Origin: Sphingomonadaceae bacterium | GTDB lineage: Bacteria > Pseudomonadota > Alphaproteobacteria > Sphingomonadales > Sphingomonadaceae | NCBI GenBank assembly: GCA_947463325.1 | Contig: CANHQT010000006.1 | Coordinates: 1-64,000, forward strand | Length of the DNA stretch: 64,000 nucleotides | Direction: 5' to 3' | Shown: one piece after another, positions 53,136 to 61,765 of the stretch | Layout of the letters: every line of letters begins with the position of its first letter | How positions within the stretch are numbered: the first letter of the stretch is position 1 | Program-made: the position numbers and the translations under genes | The notes under the pieces: generated by a model | What the model was told of the DNA's origin: nothing | The model's input: the letters and a program-made list of their open reading frames with translations, nothing else | The model's database searches: none

Positions 53136-54541
53136 TGCAGGACGCTGGCCTCCCCGAAGATGGTGGCGCGCTGGTAGCCCGCACGCCGCCCGGGAGCAAC
53201 CGCGCGCCGATGAGCGTGACGGAACTGTCGCAGGCACTTAAGCGCCATGTCGAAAGCGGATTTGGTCAGGTGCGCGTGCGCGGTGAGATTTCCGGCTTCA
53301 AACGCGCCGCTTCCGGTCATCTTTATCTTGCTCTCAAAGATATCGATGCAGTCATCGACGGGGTGATGTGGAAAGGGCAGGCGGCCCGAATCCCTTTTCG
53401 CGCGGAGGACGGGCTTGATGTCATCGCTACCGGCCGTCTGACCACTTATCCTGGCCGTTCCAAATACCAAATTGTCATTGAAAGCATGGAATTGGCCGGC
53501 GAGGGCGCGTTGCTCGCGCTTCTAGAGAAGACCAAGGCCAGGCTCGGGTCAGAGGGCTTGTTCGATCCCGAGCGCAAGCGCCCGCTTCCTTCTCTGCCGC
53601 GTATCATCGGCGTTGTTACCTCGCCTACCGGCGCAGTTATCCGCGACATTCTCCATCGCTTGTCGGACCGTTTCCCGACTCATGTCCTGGTCTGGCCGGT
53701 GCTGGTGCAAGGTCAGGGCGCTGCCGAACAGGTTGCGCAGGCGATCCGGGGATTCGACGCCATTGTGCCCGGTGGTCCGGTTCCACGACCCGATCTTCTG
53801 ATCGTTGCGCGTGGCGGCGGTTCGATCGAGGATTTGTGGGCGTTCAACGAGGCAGTGGTGGTGCGTGCCGCCGCTGAATGCTCCATCCCGCTGATCTCCG
53901 CCGTTGGCCATGAGACGGACACCACGCTCATCGACTTCGCATCGGACCGGCGTGCGCCGACGCCGACCGCCGCGGCCGAAATGGCGGTGCCAGTGCGTTC
54001 TGAATTGGTGGCTGCCCTAGGTGAGTTGGGTGCGCGTGCAGCATCGGGCTGGGCGCGCATTGATAGCCTAGCGCGCGAGCGGCTCGACAGCTGCGCCGCG
54101 CGTCTTCCGGGTCTTGACCGGTTGGTCGAGCCGCAGCGCCAGCGGCTTGACGATCTCGCCGACCGGCTTCCTGCCGCGTTACGCCTTGCTGTCGCGCAGG
54201 ATCGGCAGCGGCTGACGCAGGTGGCCGGCGCCTTGCGCCCTGCTCTGGTGACCCAGCGGATAGAGAGGGCGGGCGAAAGGCTGGAGGGGCTATGGCGTCT
54301 AGCAGGTTCGCTCAATCCGCGTCGGATGCTTGAACGCGGCTATGCGATGGTCACATCGACTAAGGGTGAAGTGGTAACCAGTGCGGCCGGTGCGCGAGGT
54401 GCCGGCCGGCTCAATCTCGCCTTTGCCGATGGAGAGGTGCCGGTCTCGGTCGATGGTTCTGCGTCTGCGTCGGCGTCCGTTTCCCGCCGCAGTCCGGCTT
54501 CGCCCGGTCGCCCATCGGGGCAGGCAAGCCTGTTCGATTGA
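53135..54541 (+). CDS. xseA: exodeoxyribonuclease VII large subunit
   Basis: Large subunit of single-strand-specific exonuclease VII, 468 residues. The N-terminal OB fold is [32 protein letters not shown]; the catalytic region contains [31 protein letters not shown] and [34 protein letters not shown] coiled-coil-like Arg/Leu-rich region follows, then an [11 protein letters not shown]-like C-terminal part. The start is TTG at 53135 with AGGAG at 53122-53126 (8 bp spacing); the ATG at 53210 would cut the N-terminus. The gene for XseB is not in the window. Confidence 0.93.
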   Translation: MQDAGLPEDGGALVARTPPGSNRAPMSVTELSQALKRHVESGFGQVRVRGEISGFKRAASGHLYLALKDIDAVIDGVMWKGQAARIPFRAEDGLDVIATGRLTTYPGRSKYQIVIESMELAGEGALLALLEKTKARLGSEGLFDPERKRPLPSLPRIIGVVTSPTGAVIRDILHRLSDRFPTHVLVWPVLVQGQGAAEQVAQAIRGFDAIVPGGPVPRPDLLIVARGGGSIEDLWAFNEAVVVRAAAECSIPLISAVGHETDTTLIDFASDRRAPTPTAAAEMAVPVRSELVAALGELGARAASGWARIDSLARERLDSCAARLPGLDRLVEPQRQRLDDLADRLPAALRLAVAQDRQRLTQVAGALRPALVTQRIERAGERLEGLWRLAGSLNPRRMLERGYAMVTSTKGEVVTSAAGARGAGRLNLAFADGEVPVSVDGSASASASVSRRSPASPGRPSGQASLFD

Positions 54542-54599
54542 GGGACGGCGCCAGCGTCTGCCGGTTGCAACGCGCCGCTTGACGCGGCACATTGGGAGC

Positions 54600-54818
54600 A
54601 TGTTGCGTTCCCTCACTCGTTCACGCCTTGCGCGCCTGCACTATCTCCCCGGCACCTATCGTGTGCTGAGCCCCGGCGATCATGTCCTTTGTGCATTGAG
54701 CGGCGTGACAATTTCGATGGATGAGCTGCGTTATTGGTGCCCGCATCGGCAGCAGGCCTATGCCACAGCCGACCTTGCGGTGGAGGCTATCACCGGCCGC
54801 CGGCCCGAGGCAGGCTGA
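54600..54818 (+). CDS. DUF2093 protein
   Basis: A 72-residue protein of the DUF2093 family, found almost only in alphaproteobacteria and of unknown function. LARLHYLPGTYRVLSPGDHVLCALSGVTISMDELRYWCPHRQQAYATAD matches the family (LPGxYRV.xPGDHV.CA, DELRYW). Two Cys (CALSG, YWCPH) might form a metal site. GGGAG lies immediately before the ATG (54600), which is unusually close. It is between xseA and the M23 lipoprotein gene, same strand. Confidence 0.85.
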   Translation: MLRSLTRSRLARLHYLPGTYRVLSPGDHVLCALSGVTISMDELRYWCPHRQQAYATADLAVEAITGRRPEAG

Positions 54819-54834
54819 GTCGGTGCGGAGGTCG

Positions 54835-55761
54835 ATGGCACAGCCGCTGGTTCGAATGCTGCCGACCGCACTGGTTGCTACCCTGACGCTTGCGAGCTGC
54901 GTGCCGCCCTCCGGGTCTGTCATGCCTCAGCCTGCTCCGCCGCCTCCCACTGCGGCCGCGCAGCCGCTGCCGCCCCCTCCCCCGGCACCTCCGGTCGAAC
55001 CTGCGCCCGGCATCCTGATTGATGCGACCAGTGTAGAGCAAGGCGCTCTGCTGCGCGGCGTATTGAGCCCGGCCACTGCCAGCTTAGCGCTCGACGGTAC
55101 GGCCGTTCCTGTCGCGCCCGATGGCAGCTTCATTCTCGCCTTTGATCGCGATGCCGCGCCGGATGCACGGCTAATCGCCACGAACGTTTCCGGCATGGCC
55201 GAGGTGCCGCTGTCCATAACGCCTGGCGGCTGGCGGATCGAACATATCAATGCTCCGATGCGCGGCAGTGCGCGCAGCGATGAGGATTTCCGTGTCCGCC
55301 GTTCAGCCGAGCTGGCGCAGATTAATGCTGCGCGGGCGATGCGTGTTGATAGCGACGGCTGGCGGCAGAGCTTCATCTGGCCGGTGCGTGGGCGCATTTC
55401 TGGTTTGTTTGGCGCGCAGCGCATCTATCGCGGCACACCGGGTGGCTACCACAGCGGGGTCGATGTTGCCGCGCCTACCGGAACACCCTTTGTCGCGCCT
55501 GCCGATGGCGTCGTCGTGTTGGCGGCAGAAACGCCCTTCACGCTGGAGGGATATCTCCTCATCGTCGATCACGGCATGGGGCTTTCCAGTGCTTTCCTGC
55601 ATAATAGTCGGCTCGACGTGCGCGTTGGCGATGTCGTCCGGCAGGGTCAGCAACTTGGCCTTATCGGGGCGACGGGGCGGGCGACTGGCCCGCACATGCA
55701 TTGGGGGATGCGCTGGCGCTCGGCGCGGATCGATCCAAGGAAAATTGCTCCGCCAATGTGA
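54835..55761 (+). CDS. M23-family metallopeptidase lipoprotein
   Basis: A 308-residue peptidoglycan endopeptidase candidate. The lipoprotein signal ends LASC; a Pro-rich stretch (PQPAPPPPTAAAQPLPPPPPAPP) follows. The LytM/M23 domain has IWPVRGRISGLFGAQR, the zinc motif HSGVDVAAPTGTP (HxxxD), and HMHWGMR (HxH), so the catalytic site is intact. The ATG at 54835 has GGAGG only 3 bp upstream; ATG 54856 is another choice. The upstream DUF2093 and xseA genes run in the same direction. Confidence 0.88.
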   Translation: MAQPLVRMLPTALVATLTLASCVPPSGSVMPQPAPPPPTAAAQPLPPPPPAPPVEPAPGILIDATSVEQGALLRGVLSPATASLALDGTAVPVAPDGSFILAFDRDAAPDARLIATNVSGMAEVPLSITPGGWRIEHINAPMRGSARSDEDFRVRRSAELAQINAARAMRVDSDGWRQSFIWPVRGRISGLFGAQRIYRGTPGGYHSGVDVAAPTGTPFVAPADGVVVLAAETPFTLEGYLLIVDHGMGLSSAFLHNSRLDVRVGDVVRQGQQLGLIGATGRATGPHMHWGMRWRSARIDPRKIAPPM

Positions 55762-55992
55762 GGCGATGGCGCTTTGGCAATTAAATGACCCAAGGCCTTC
55801 AAGGCGCGTATTTTTCAACCAGCTAGCGCCTCCACACCTGTGACAATTGCGCCACAGCCGCGGAAATTGGACGTTTCTGTGACGGATATTGGCTTGCTTC
55901 TGGCACTTTATGGCGTCAGTCAGCTCACTATCCGGTGTCGTGTGTGCTCTGCGCGTGCGGCAGGGGAAGCAACAGACACAAGGAACTGCAAC

Positions 55993-58971
55993 GTGAAGAC
56001 ATCACGCATTGCCCAATTTAAGGCAGGTTCGGCGCCGTTGGTGCTCGGCCTCGCGCTCATCGCGACGCCGGCCTTTGCGCAGGACGCGGCCGAAGAGGAA
56101 GCTGGCGAAGACATCGTCGTTACCGGCTCGCTCATCACCAACCCGAACCTCGATCGCTCGACTCCGGTCATCGCGACCGGCGCGGACGAAATCGAACTTC
56201 TGCAGACCAACGTCGCGGAAGAAATTCTCCGCGAGATCCCGGGCGTCGTTCCGTCGATCGGTTCTGCGGTGAACAACGGCAACGGCGGCGCGTCGTTCGT
56301 CAACCTTCGTGGTCTCGGTTCGAACCGCAACGTCGTTTTGCTTGACGGTGTGCGCATCGTTCCGGCCGAACTGAACGGCCGCTTCGACCTCAACAACGTT
56401 CCGCTCGCCCTCGTCGAGCGCGTGGACGTGCTGACCGGCGGTGCTTCCACCACCTACGGTGCCGACGCCATCTCCGGTGTTGTCAACTTCATCACGCGTC
56501 AGGATTTCGCCGGCGTTGAAGCCAACCTCGGCACCTCGATCACCGAACAGGGTGACGGCATGACCTTCCGTGCCGATCTCACCATCGGTGCGAACTTCGA
56601 TGACGGCCGCGGTAACGTCGTGCTCGGCATCGGCTATCAGGAAGCCGATCCTGTCTATCAGGGCGCACGTGATGTTTCGCGCTTCAACATCGGCTCCTTC
56701 TCGGGCGCTCCGTCGGGTTCGGGTACCTCGATCCCGTCGCGCTTCTCGGTTCCGGGTTCGGGCACGCTGCAGGTCGCCCCGACCGGCGCTTCGCTGGTTC
56801 CGACCTATGCGCCTTACAACTTCAACCCGTTCAACATCTTCCAGACCCCGTTCGAGCGTTACAACATCTACGCCGCCGGCCGTTATGAAGTGTCGGACGC
56901 TGTGGAAGTTTATACGCGCGGCCTGTTCTCGAAGAACACGGTTTCGACCATCATCGCTCCGTCGGGTTCGTTCGGCATCGCGGTCCAGATCCCGCTGTCG
57001 AACCCGTTCCTGACCGCCGGCATCCGTAACCAGTTCTGCGCCGCCAACGATTCGAACCCGAATCTTGCCGGCACGCAGACTCTGACTGCGGCCGAGTGCG
57101 CTGCAGCCGCGGCGGCAACCAGCCCGACCGACCCCAACTATCGGGAAATCACCACCGCCCTCTTCCGCCGCGCGGAAGAAGTCGGCCCGCGTATTTCCGA
57201 ATATACGACAACCGTGTTTGACTATCGCATCGGCGCTCGTGGCGGCATCACCGACACGATCGACTGGGATGTCTTCGGTTCTTACGGCGAATCGGAAAAT
57301 CTGGAAGTCATTAAGGGCTACACGCTCAACTCGCGTTGGCGTCAGGCCCTGCGGGCGACCAACGTCAACACCTGTATCGACCCGACGAACGGGTGCGTTC
57401 CGGTCAACCCGTTCAGCCCGACCATCGGCGGCATCACGCCTGCCATGTCTCGCTTCTTGACTGCCAATTCGACCGTCCGCGTCGTCACCACCATGGCACA
57501 GGCCCGTGCCACCGTGTCGGGCGACATCGGCTGGTCGGTGCCCTGGGCTTCGGATCCGATCGCCTTCGCGGTCGGCGGCGAATATCGCAACTATGGCGCG
57601 ACTCAGGAATCCGATCTGCTCGCAAAGGGCGGTGACCTCGGCGGTGCCGGCGGTGCTGATCCGGCCATCGATGGCGGCTATGATGTGTACGAAGCCATTG
57701 GTGAAGTCGTCATCCCGCTGGTTCAGGATCGCCCCTTCTTCCACGATCTGACGCTCGAAGCCGGCGTTCGTTATTCGGCTTACACCGTCAACGCTCCCGG
57801 CAGCCCGTCGTACAACACCACGACCTGGAAGGTTGGCGGCAGCTGGAGCCCGGTTGAAGAGTTCAAGATCCGCGGCTCGTACGCTCGTGCAGTGCGCGCA
57901 CCGAACATCGCCGAACTGTTCAATCCGCAGAACACCGGTCTGACCAGCCTGTCGAACGATCCCTGCGCCGTGTTCAATGACGCGGGCGCGCGGATCCGTC
58001 CGAACCCGACTGGTACGCTCCGCGCGGTCTGCCTTGCGCAGGGTGCAAACGCCGGCACGATCGACTCGATCGCGCAGCCGATTGCCAGCCAGGCCAATGC
58101 TACCTCGGGCGGCAACCTTCTGCTCGGGCCGGAAACTTCGGACAGCTGGACGCTTGGTTTCGTGTTTGAACCGACGTTCCTGCCGGGCTTCAGCCTGACG
58201 GTCGACTATTATGACATCGAGATCACAGGCGCGATCACCACACCTGACCCCGATGCCGCAATGGATGCCTGCTTTGCCGGCGCCAACCTGTCGACCACCA
58301 ACCCGGCCTGCTTGGTCATCCGTCGCGATCCGCTCACCGGCGGTCTGAACGGTGATCCGGCAACCACCCGCGGCCTGTTCCTCGCGCTGTCGAACCTTGG
58401 TGCGCTTGCCACCAACGGCATCGACTTCTCGATGAACTATCGTCGTGACATCGGCTTTGCTGATCTGTCGCTGGCACTGTCGGGCAACTGGACGGACAGC
58501 TCAACCTTCAACTCGAACGTGCTCGATCCGAGCGCCGTCACGCGCGAGTGCGTCGGCCTCTATTCGGCCAACTGCGCGTCGATCCAGCCGGAATGGCAGA
58601 CCACCTTCCGCACGACGCTCAGCTTCGAAACGGTCGACGTCTCGCTCCTGTGGCGTCATATCGATGCAGTCGCCTATGAGTTCGGTACCGCGTTCCGCGG
58701 TAACCTGCCGGCAACTGGCGTCGGCAATCTTGCTGGTCAGGCTGTCGACTTCAACCGGATCGATGCGCATGATTACTTTGACCTTTCGACCCGCTGGTCG
58801 ATCGGCGACAATCTGACGCTCACCTTCACGGTTGAGAACCTGCTCGACAAGGAGCCGCCGCTCGTCGGTGCCGACGTGGGTTCGACCGCCTTCAACAGCG
58901 GCAACACCTATCCGTCGACCTACGACTCGCTGGGCCGCACCTACAACGCTGCCCTGAAGCTCCGCTTCTGA
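55993..58971 (+). CDS. TonB-dependent outer-membrane receptor
   Basis: Outer-membrane beta-barrel receptor of 992 residues. A signal peptide (SAPLVLGLALIATPAFAQ) precedes the acidic IVVTGSLI stretch and the plug domain (EILREIPGVVPSIGS, LRGLGSNRNVVLLDGVRIVP, VERVDVLTGGASTTYGADAISGVVNFI). The barrel ends in KLRF with the terminal Phe required for assembly. Ten barrel cysteines form five close pairs: 349/369, 461/468, 658/680, 760/773, 853/861. The start is GTG at 55993 with AAGGA at 55979-55983. Substrate unknown. A strong terminator follows. Confidence 0.93.
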   Translation: MKTSRIAQFKAGSAPLVLGLALIATPAFAQDAAEEEAGEDIVVTGSLITNPNLDRSTPVIATGADEIELLQTNVAEEILREIPGVVPSIGSAVNNGNGGASFVNLRGLGSNRNVVLLDGVRIVPAELNGRFDLNNVPLALVERVDVLTGGASTTYGADAISGVVNFITRQDFAGVEANLGTSITEQGDGMTFRADLTIGANFDDGRGNVVLGIGYQEADPVYQGARDVSRFNIGSFSGAPSGSGTSIPSRFSVPGSGTLQVAPTGASLVPTYAPYNFNPFNIFQTPFERYNIYAAGRYEVSDAVEVYTRGLFSKNTVSTIIAPSGSFGIAVQIPLSNPFLTAGIRNQFCAANDSNPNLAGTQTLTAAECAAAAAATSPTDPNYREITTALFRRAEEVGPRISEYTTTVFDYRIGARGGITDTIDWDVFGSYGESENLEVIKGYTLNSRWRQALRATNVNTCIDPTNGCVPVNPFSPTIGGITPAMSRFLTANSTVRVVTTMAQARATVSGDIGWSVPWASDPIAFAVGGEYRNYGATQESDLLAKGGDLGGAGGADPAIDGGYDVYEAIGEVVIPLVQDRPFFHDLTLEAGVRYSAYTVNAPGSPSYNTTTWKVGGSWSPVEEFKIRGSYARAVRAPNIAELFNPQNTGLTSLSNDPCAVFNDAGARIRPNPTGTLRAVCLAQGANAGTIDSIAQPIASQANATSGGNLLLGPETSDSWTLGFVFEPTFLPGFSLTVDYYDIEITGAITTPDPDAAMDACFAGANLSTTNPACLVIRRDPLTGGLNGDPATTRGLFLALSNLGALATNGIDFSMNYRRDIGFADLSLALSGNWTDSSTFNSNVLDPSAVTRECVGLYSANCASIQPEWQTTFRTTLSFETVDVSLLWRHIDAVAYEFGTAFRGNLPATGVGNLAGQAVDFNRIDAHDYFDLSTRWSIGDNLTLTFTVENLLDKEPPLVGADVGSTAFNSGNTYPSTYDSLGRTYNAALKLRF

Positions 58972-58995
58972 TCGGCGTCGTTTGACGAAAAAAGG

Positions 58996-59025
58996 AAAGG
59001 GCGGGTCGAAAGACCCGCCCTTTTC
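58996..59025 (+). terminator. rho-independent terminator after the TonB receptor
   Basis: A 12-bp stem AAAGGGCGGGTC / GACCCGCCCTTT with a GAAA tetraloop, followed by TTTTC. It ends the receptor transcription unit and separates it from the opposite-strand sulfotransferase-like gene. Confidence 0.88.
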
Positions 59026-59081
59026 GGTTGTGGCTCCCCGAACGCCGGTGCCGATGCGCCCGTGAGCAATAAGCAGAAGCC

Positions 59082-60083
59082 TCAGAGGGCCAGGGCAATC
59101 CCAGCGTTGCGAGCCACGGCCTCCGCCCAGATTGTGACCTTCTCGATCTCCTCGCCATGAGCGGCCATTGCCGCGGCGCGCTCGACGGAGCGCTCTGCGG
59201 CTGAAAAGTCGCTGCCGGACTTGCTGTGTCGGCTGAATGCAGGGCCTTGGGCAAGCGACTGTCCGATGCTTGCTTCTCCCAGCGCGAGATGGTTCGCGAT
59301 TGTCCCGAGCATTGCTGGCGCATGGGCGAGCATTGCTTCGCTGTCGACGGCAAGCACCCGGTCTCCGAAGCGGGCCTTCATCTCATGAAACAGGCGGTGC
59401 TGCGCGACCCAGCCGACCGCTGCGACCTGAAGGTCGGTGAGCCGGAACCATTCGTGGGACTCGAACCCCAGATCGACCACCCCGTCCTGCAGCAGCCTTT
59501 CCAGCAATTCGCGTGCCCAAAGCCGGCACCACATCCCCTTGCGAGCGACCGAGGCCAGGAAGACCGGCAACGGCGCGTGCAACAGGATCGCGCGGGCATC
59601 CGGCCTGAGCGCCAGCATCGCTGCTGCCACCGGGTTGAGGATATTGCTCGGCTTGACGACCACTGCCTCGCCCGTGCCCCACGGCCTCGCCAGCAGGAGC
59701 ATCGCCTCGTCAAGCAGCTGGGCGACGCGCTTTGGTTCCACTTCCCGGCGCTGCCGGATGCCGACGATGTCGTTGAGGATGGTGGGTTCGCTGAGCCCCA
59801 TTGCGAGGCCCGGACGATCGAGCGCCCGCGCGAGCAGGGTCGATGCGCAAAAGGCGGAGTGGAAGATGAGGCGCAGCGGCGCTGTCGTCTCCCTCGCCAG
59901 CGCAACCGCCTCCGCCCGCGCCAGGCGGGCTGCGGGGAGGGCGCCAACATATTCTTCGGTAAGGAACGGAAAGTCGCCGTGTATCTCGCGCGGCACGAAG
60001 CGGAAATGCACCTCGTCCCGCGTGCGCTCATAGCGATGCGCGATCCATTGCGCGTCAGCAGGGTTGAAAGGAAGCTCCGCCAT
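59082..60083 (-). CDS. sulfotransferase-like P-loop protein of unknown function
   Basis: A 333-residue soluble protein. HSAFCASTLLARALDRP (residues 75-91) resembles the 5'-phosphosulfate loop of sulfotransferase-fold proteins (S-x3-S-T-L-L), followed by SEPTILNDI. A second conserved region is VVVKPSNILNPV, and LRPDARAILLHAPLPVFLASVAR looks like the 3'-phosphate-side segment. Classic sulfotransferase catalytic residues are not obvious, so the activity is uncertain. It starts 80 bp from the divergent TPR-hydroxylase gene, and its 3' end faces the TonB receptor. Confidence 0.6.
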   Translation of the reverse strand: MAELPFNPADAQWIAHRYERTRDEVHFRFVPREIHGDFPFLTEEYVGALPAARLARAEAVALARETTAPLRLIFHSAFCASTLLARALDRPGLAMGLSEPTILNDIVGIRQRREVEPKRVAQLLDEAMLLLARPWGTGEAVVVKPSNILNPVAAAMLALRPDARAILLHAPLPVFLASVARKGMWCRLWARELLERLLQDGVVDLGFESHEWFRLTDLQVAAVGWVAQHRLFHEMKARFGDRVLAVDSEAMLAHAPAMLGTIANHLALGEASIGQSLAQGPAFSRHSKSGSDFSAAERSVERAAAMAAHGEEIEKVTIWAEAVARNAGIALAL

Positions 60084-60162
60084 GGCAACGACTCTGGCTC
60101 CCCGATGATCGTAAGGCAAGCGATGGCTTGAGCGCGAGGCGGGCCGTCGCTACGCTCCCTCA

Positions 60163-61347
60163 ATGGTTTCGTACCCGACATTTCCTGCCGACCCGGCGCA
60201 ATGCAACCGCATCGGAATCGGCGCGCTTCAGCAGGGCGACTTTGCCGCTGCCGAGGCGGCATTCCTCGCGGCAACCGCAGCCGATCCCAAAGCGCCCCCG
60301 CTGTGGCGCAACCTGGCCCATGCGCGGCGGGGGTTGGGGGATGATGCGGGCGAGCTCGCAGCGCTGGAAAACGCACTGTCCATCGACCGCACCGACTTTG
60401 TCGCCTGGCTGCGCAAGGCCCAGTTGCATCAACGGCGCGGCGACCGCGCCGACGGGGTGACGGCATGGAGCGGCGTCCTCCAGATGGCGGCTCGCATGGA
60501 CGGACTGCCCGACGCCCTGCGCGCCGAACTGGCCGAAGGCGAGGCCTGGATCCGTGCGCGTGGAAATGACGTTTCATTGCATGTCGAAGCGGCCCTTGGT
60601 TCTGATATCGCTGCGCTCGCGCAGACGGAGGCCCGCCGTGCGCGGGCATTTGTCGATGCCGCCGTCAACGGGCGGCGCATCTACCGCAACGAATGTGCAG
60701 GACTGCACTATCCTTTCCTGCCGGCGGACGAATTTTTCGACGACAGGCATTTTCCCTGGTTCGGCAACATCGCCGCCCATACGTCGGCGATACGAGCTGA
60801 ACTGGAGGCCTTGATGGGCGATCCGGGCGATGCGATGCGGCCCTATGTGCGGCTGGATGAAGGGACACCGGACAACAAATGGTCGGCGCTCGACCACAGC
60901 CTTGCATGGGGCGCGTGTTTCCTGTGGGAATATGGTGAACCGAACCCGCCGGTGTTGGAACGCTGTCCCGTCACTGCTGCCGCATTGGCGTCAGTCCCTT
61001 CGGCGCATATTCCCGGCCGCGCGCCGTCGGCCTTTTTCTCAATGTTAAAGCCCCATACGCGCATCCCCCCGCACACTGGTGTCACCAATACGCGTGCCAT
61101 CATCCACCTGCCGCTGATTGTTCCGCCCGGCTGCGGATTTCGCGTCGGCGGGGAAACCCGCGAATGGGTGGAGGGGCGACCCTTTGCCTTTGACGACACG
61201 ATCGAGCATGAGGCGTGGAACGACAGCGATCAGTTGCGGGCCGTCCTGATTTTTGATGTGTGGAACCCCCATCTTTCAACAGCAGAACAGGACATTATCG
61301 CCAGCTATTATGCTGCTGCCGATGCTGCGCGCGACGCGGCGGATTGA
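60163..61347 (+). CDS. TPR protein with aspartyl/asparaginyl beta-hydroxylase domain
   Basis: A 394-residue fusion. Residues about 10-115 hold TPR-like helices (QQGDFAAAEAAFLAATAADP... NALSIDRTDFVAWLRKAQLHQ). The C-terminal domain is an Fe(II)/2-oxoglutarate hydroxylase of the AspH family. It has HTGVTNTRAIIHLPLIVPPGC with probable Fe ligand H304, FAFDDTIEHEAWN with H349 (45 residues apart, close to the spacing in human AspH), and RAVLIFDVWNP. AspH enzymes use two His ligands and no acidic one. Targets could be peptides or the receptor; no target is shown. It is divergent from the sulfotransferase-like gene. Confidence 0.85.
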   Translation: MVSYPTFPADPAQCNRIGIGALQQGDFAAAEAAFLAATAADPKAPPLWRNLAHARRGLGDDAGELAALENALSIDRTDFVAWLRKAQLHQRRGDRADGVTAWSGVLQMAARMDGLPDALRAELAEGEAWIRARGNDVSLHVEAALGSDIAALAQTEARRARAFVDAAVNGRRIYRNECAGLHYPFLPADEFFDDRHFPWFGNIAAHTSAIRAELEALMGDPGDAMRPYVRLDEGTPDNKWSALDHSLAWGACFLWEYGEPNPPVLERCPVTAAALASVPSAHIPGRAPSAFFSMLKPHTRIPPHTGVTNTRAIIHLPLIVPPGCGFRVGGETREWVEGRPFAFDDTIEHEAWNDSDQLRAVLIFDVWNPHLSTAEQDIIASYYAAADAARDAAD

Positions 61348-61419
61348 AGCAATATTGCCCGCGTGGCAGCAGGCTGTTATAGTAACGCAATACGCCCCTC
61401 CCGAGATTTGAGGTTTGCC

Positions 61420-61704
61420 ATGTCCCGTATCGCAGCATCGCTTGCCGTTTTCGCCACCCTCGGCATGACTGCCGCCGCACTCGCCCAGACTGCTTCGCCT
61501 CCGGTTTCAACCGAGCAGGCCAAGAGCGAGGAGAATAAGGATGGCAGCCGCATCATCTGCCGCCGGGTCGAGGTGACGGGATCACTGGTCAAACGCGGCC
61601 GCGTCTGCCGTACAGCGGATGAGTGGAACCGCATTGCCGAGCATGGCAACTATAATGCACGCAAGATGGTCGATGACTCGACCTCGCGGCAGGGCGGCAA
61701 CTGA
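61420..61704 (+). CDS. small exported protein with CRR-VTGS-CR-EW motif
   Basis: A 94-residue protein with a signal peptide (SRIAASLAVFATLGMTAAALAQ). The mature part contains SRIICRRVEVTGSLVKRGRVCRTADEW, with Cys residues that could pair, then NYNARKMVDDSTSRQGGN. Short sphingomonad exported proteins with this C-R-R...TGS...C-R/T...W pattern are common hypotheticals. The ATG at 61420 has GAGG about 6 bp upstream. It is 72 bp downstream of the TPR-hydroxylase, same strand, and may be in one transcript. Function unknown. Confidence 0.82.
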   Translation: MSRIAASLAVFATLGMTAAALAQTASPPVSTEQAKSEENKDGSRIICRRVEVTGSLVKRGRVCRTADEWNRIAEHGNYNARKMVDDSTSRQGGN

Positions 61705-61765
61705 CCGGCATCAGCCGTAGGCGCGTGACCGGCGAGGCGCAGCGTCCCGCCGGGCTTGCGGCAAG

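Noticed and set aside
55840-55992. Longer N-terminus of the TonB receptor from 55840
   Set aside because: The added 51 residues have no signal peptide; the GTG at 55993 has an AAGGA ribosome site and starts a clean signal peptide.
56002-57744. 580-codon minus-strand open frame inside the TonB receptor gene
   Set aside because: Shadow frame rich in Arg/Asp with no domain. The receptor is well supported by plug and barrel motifs.
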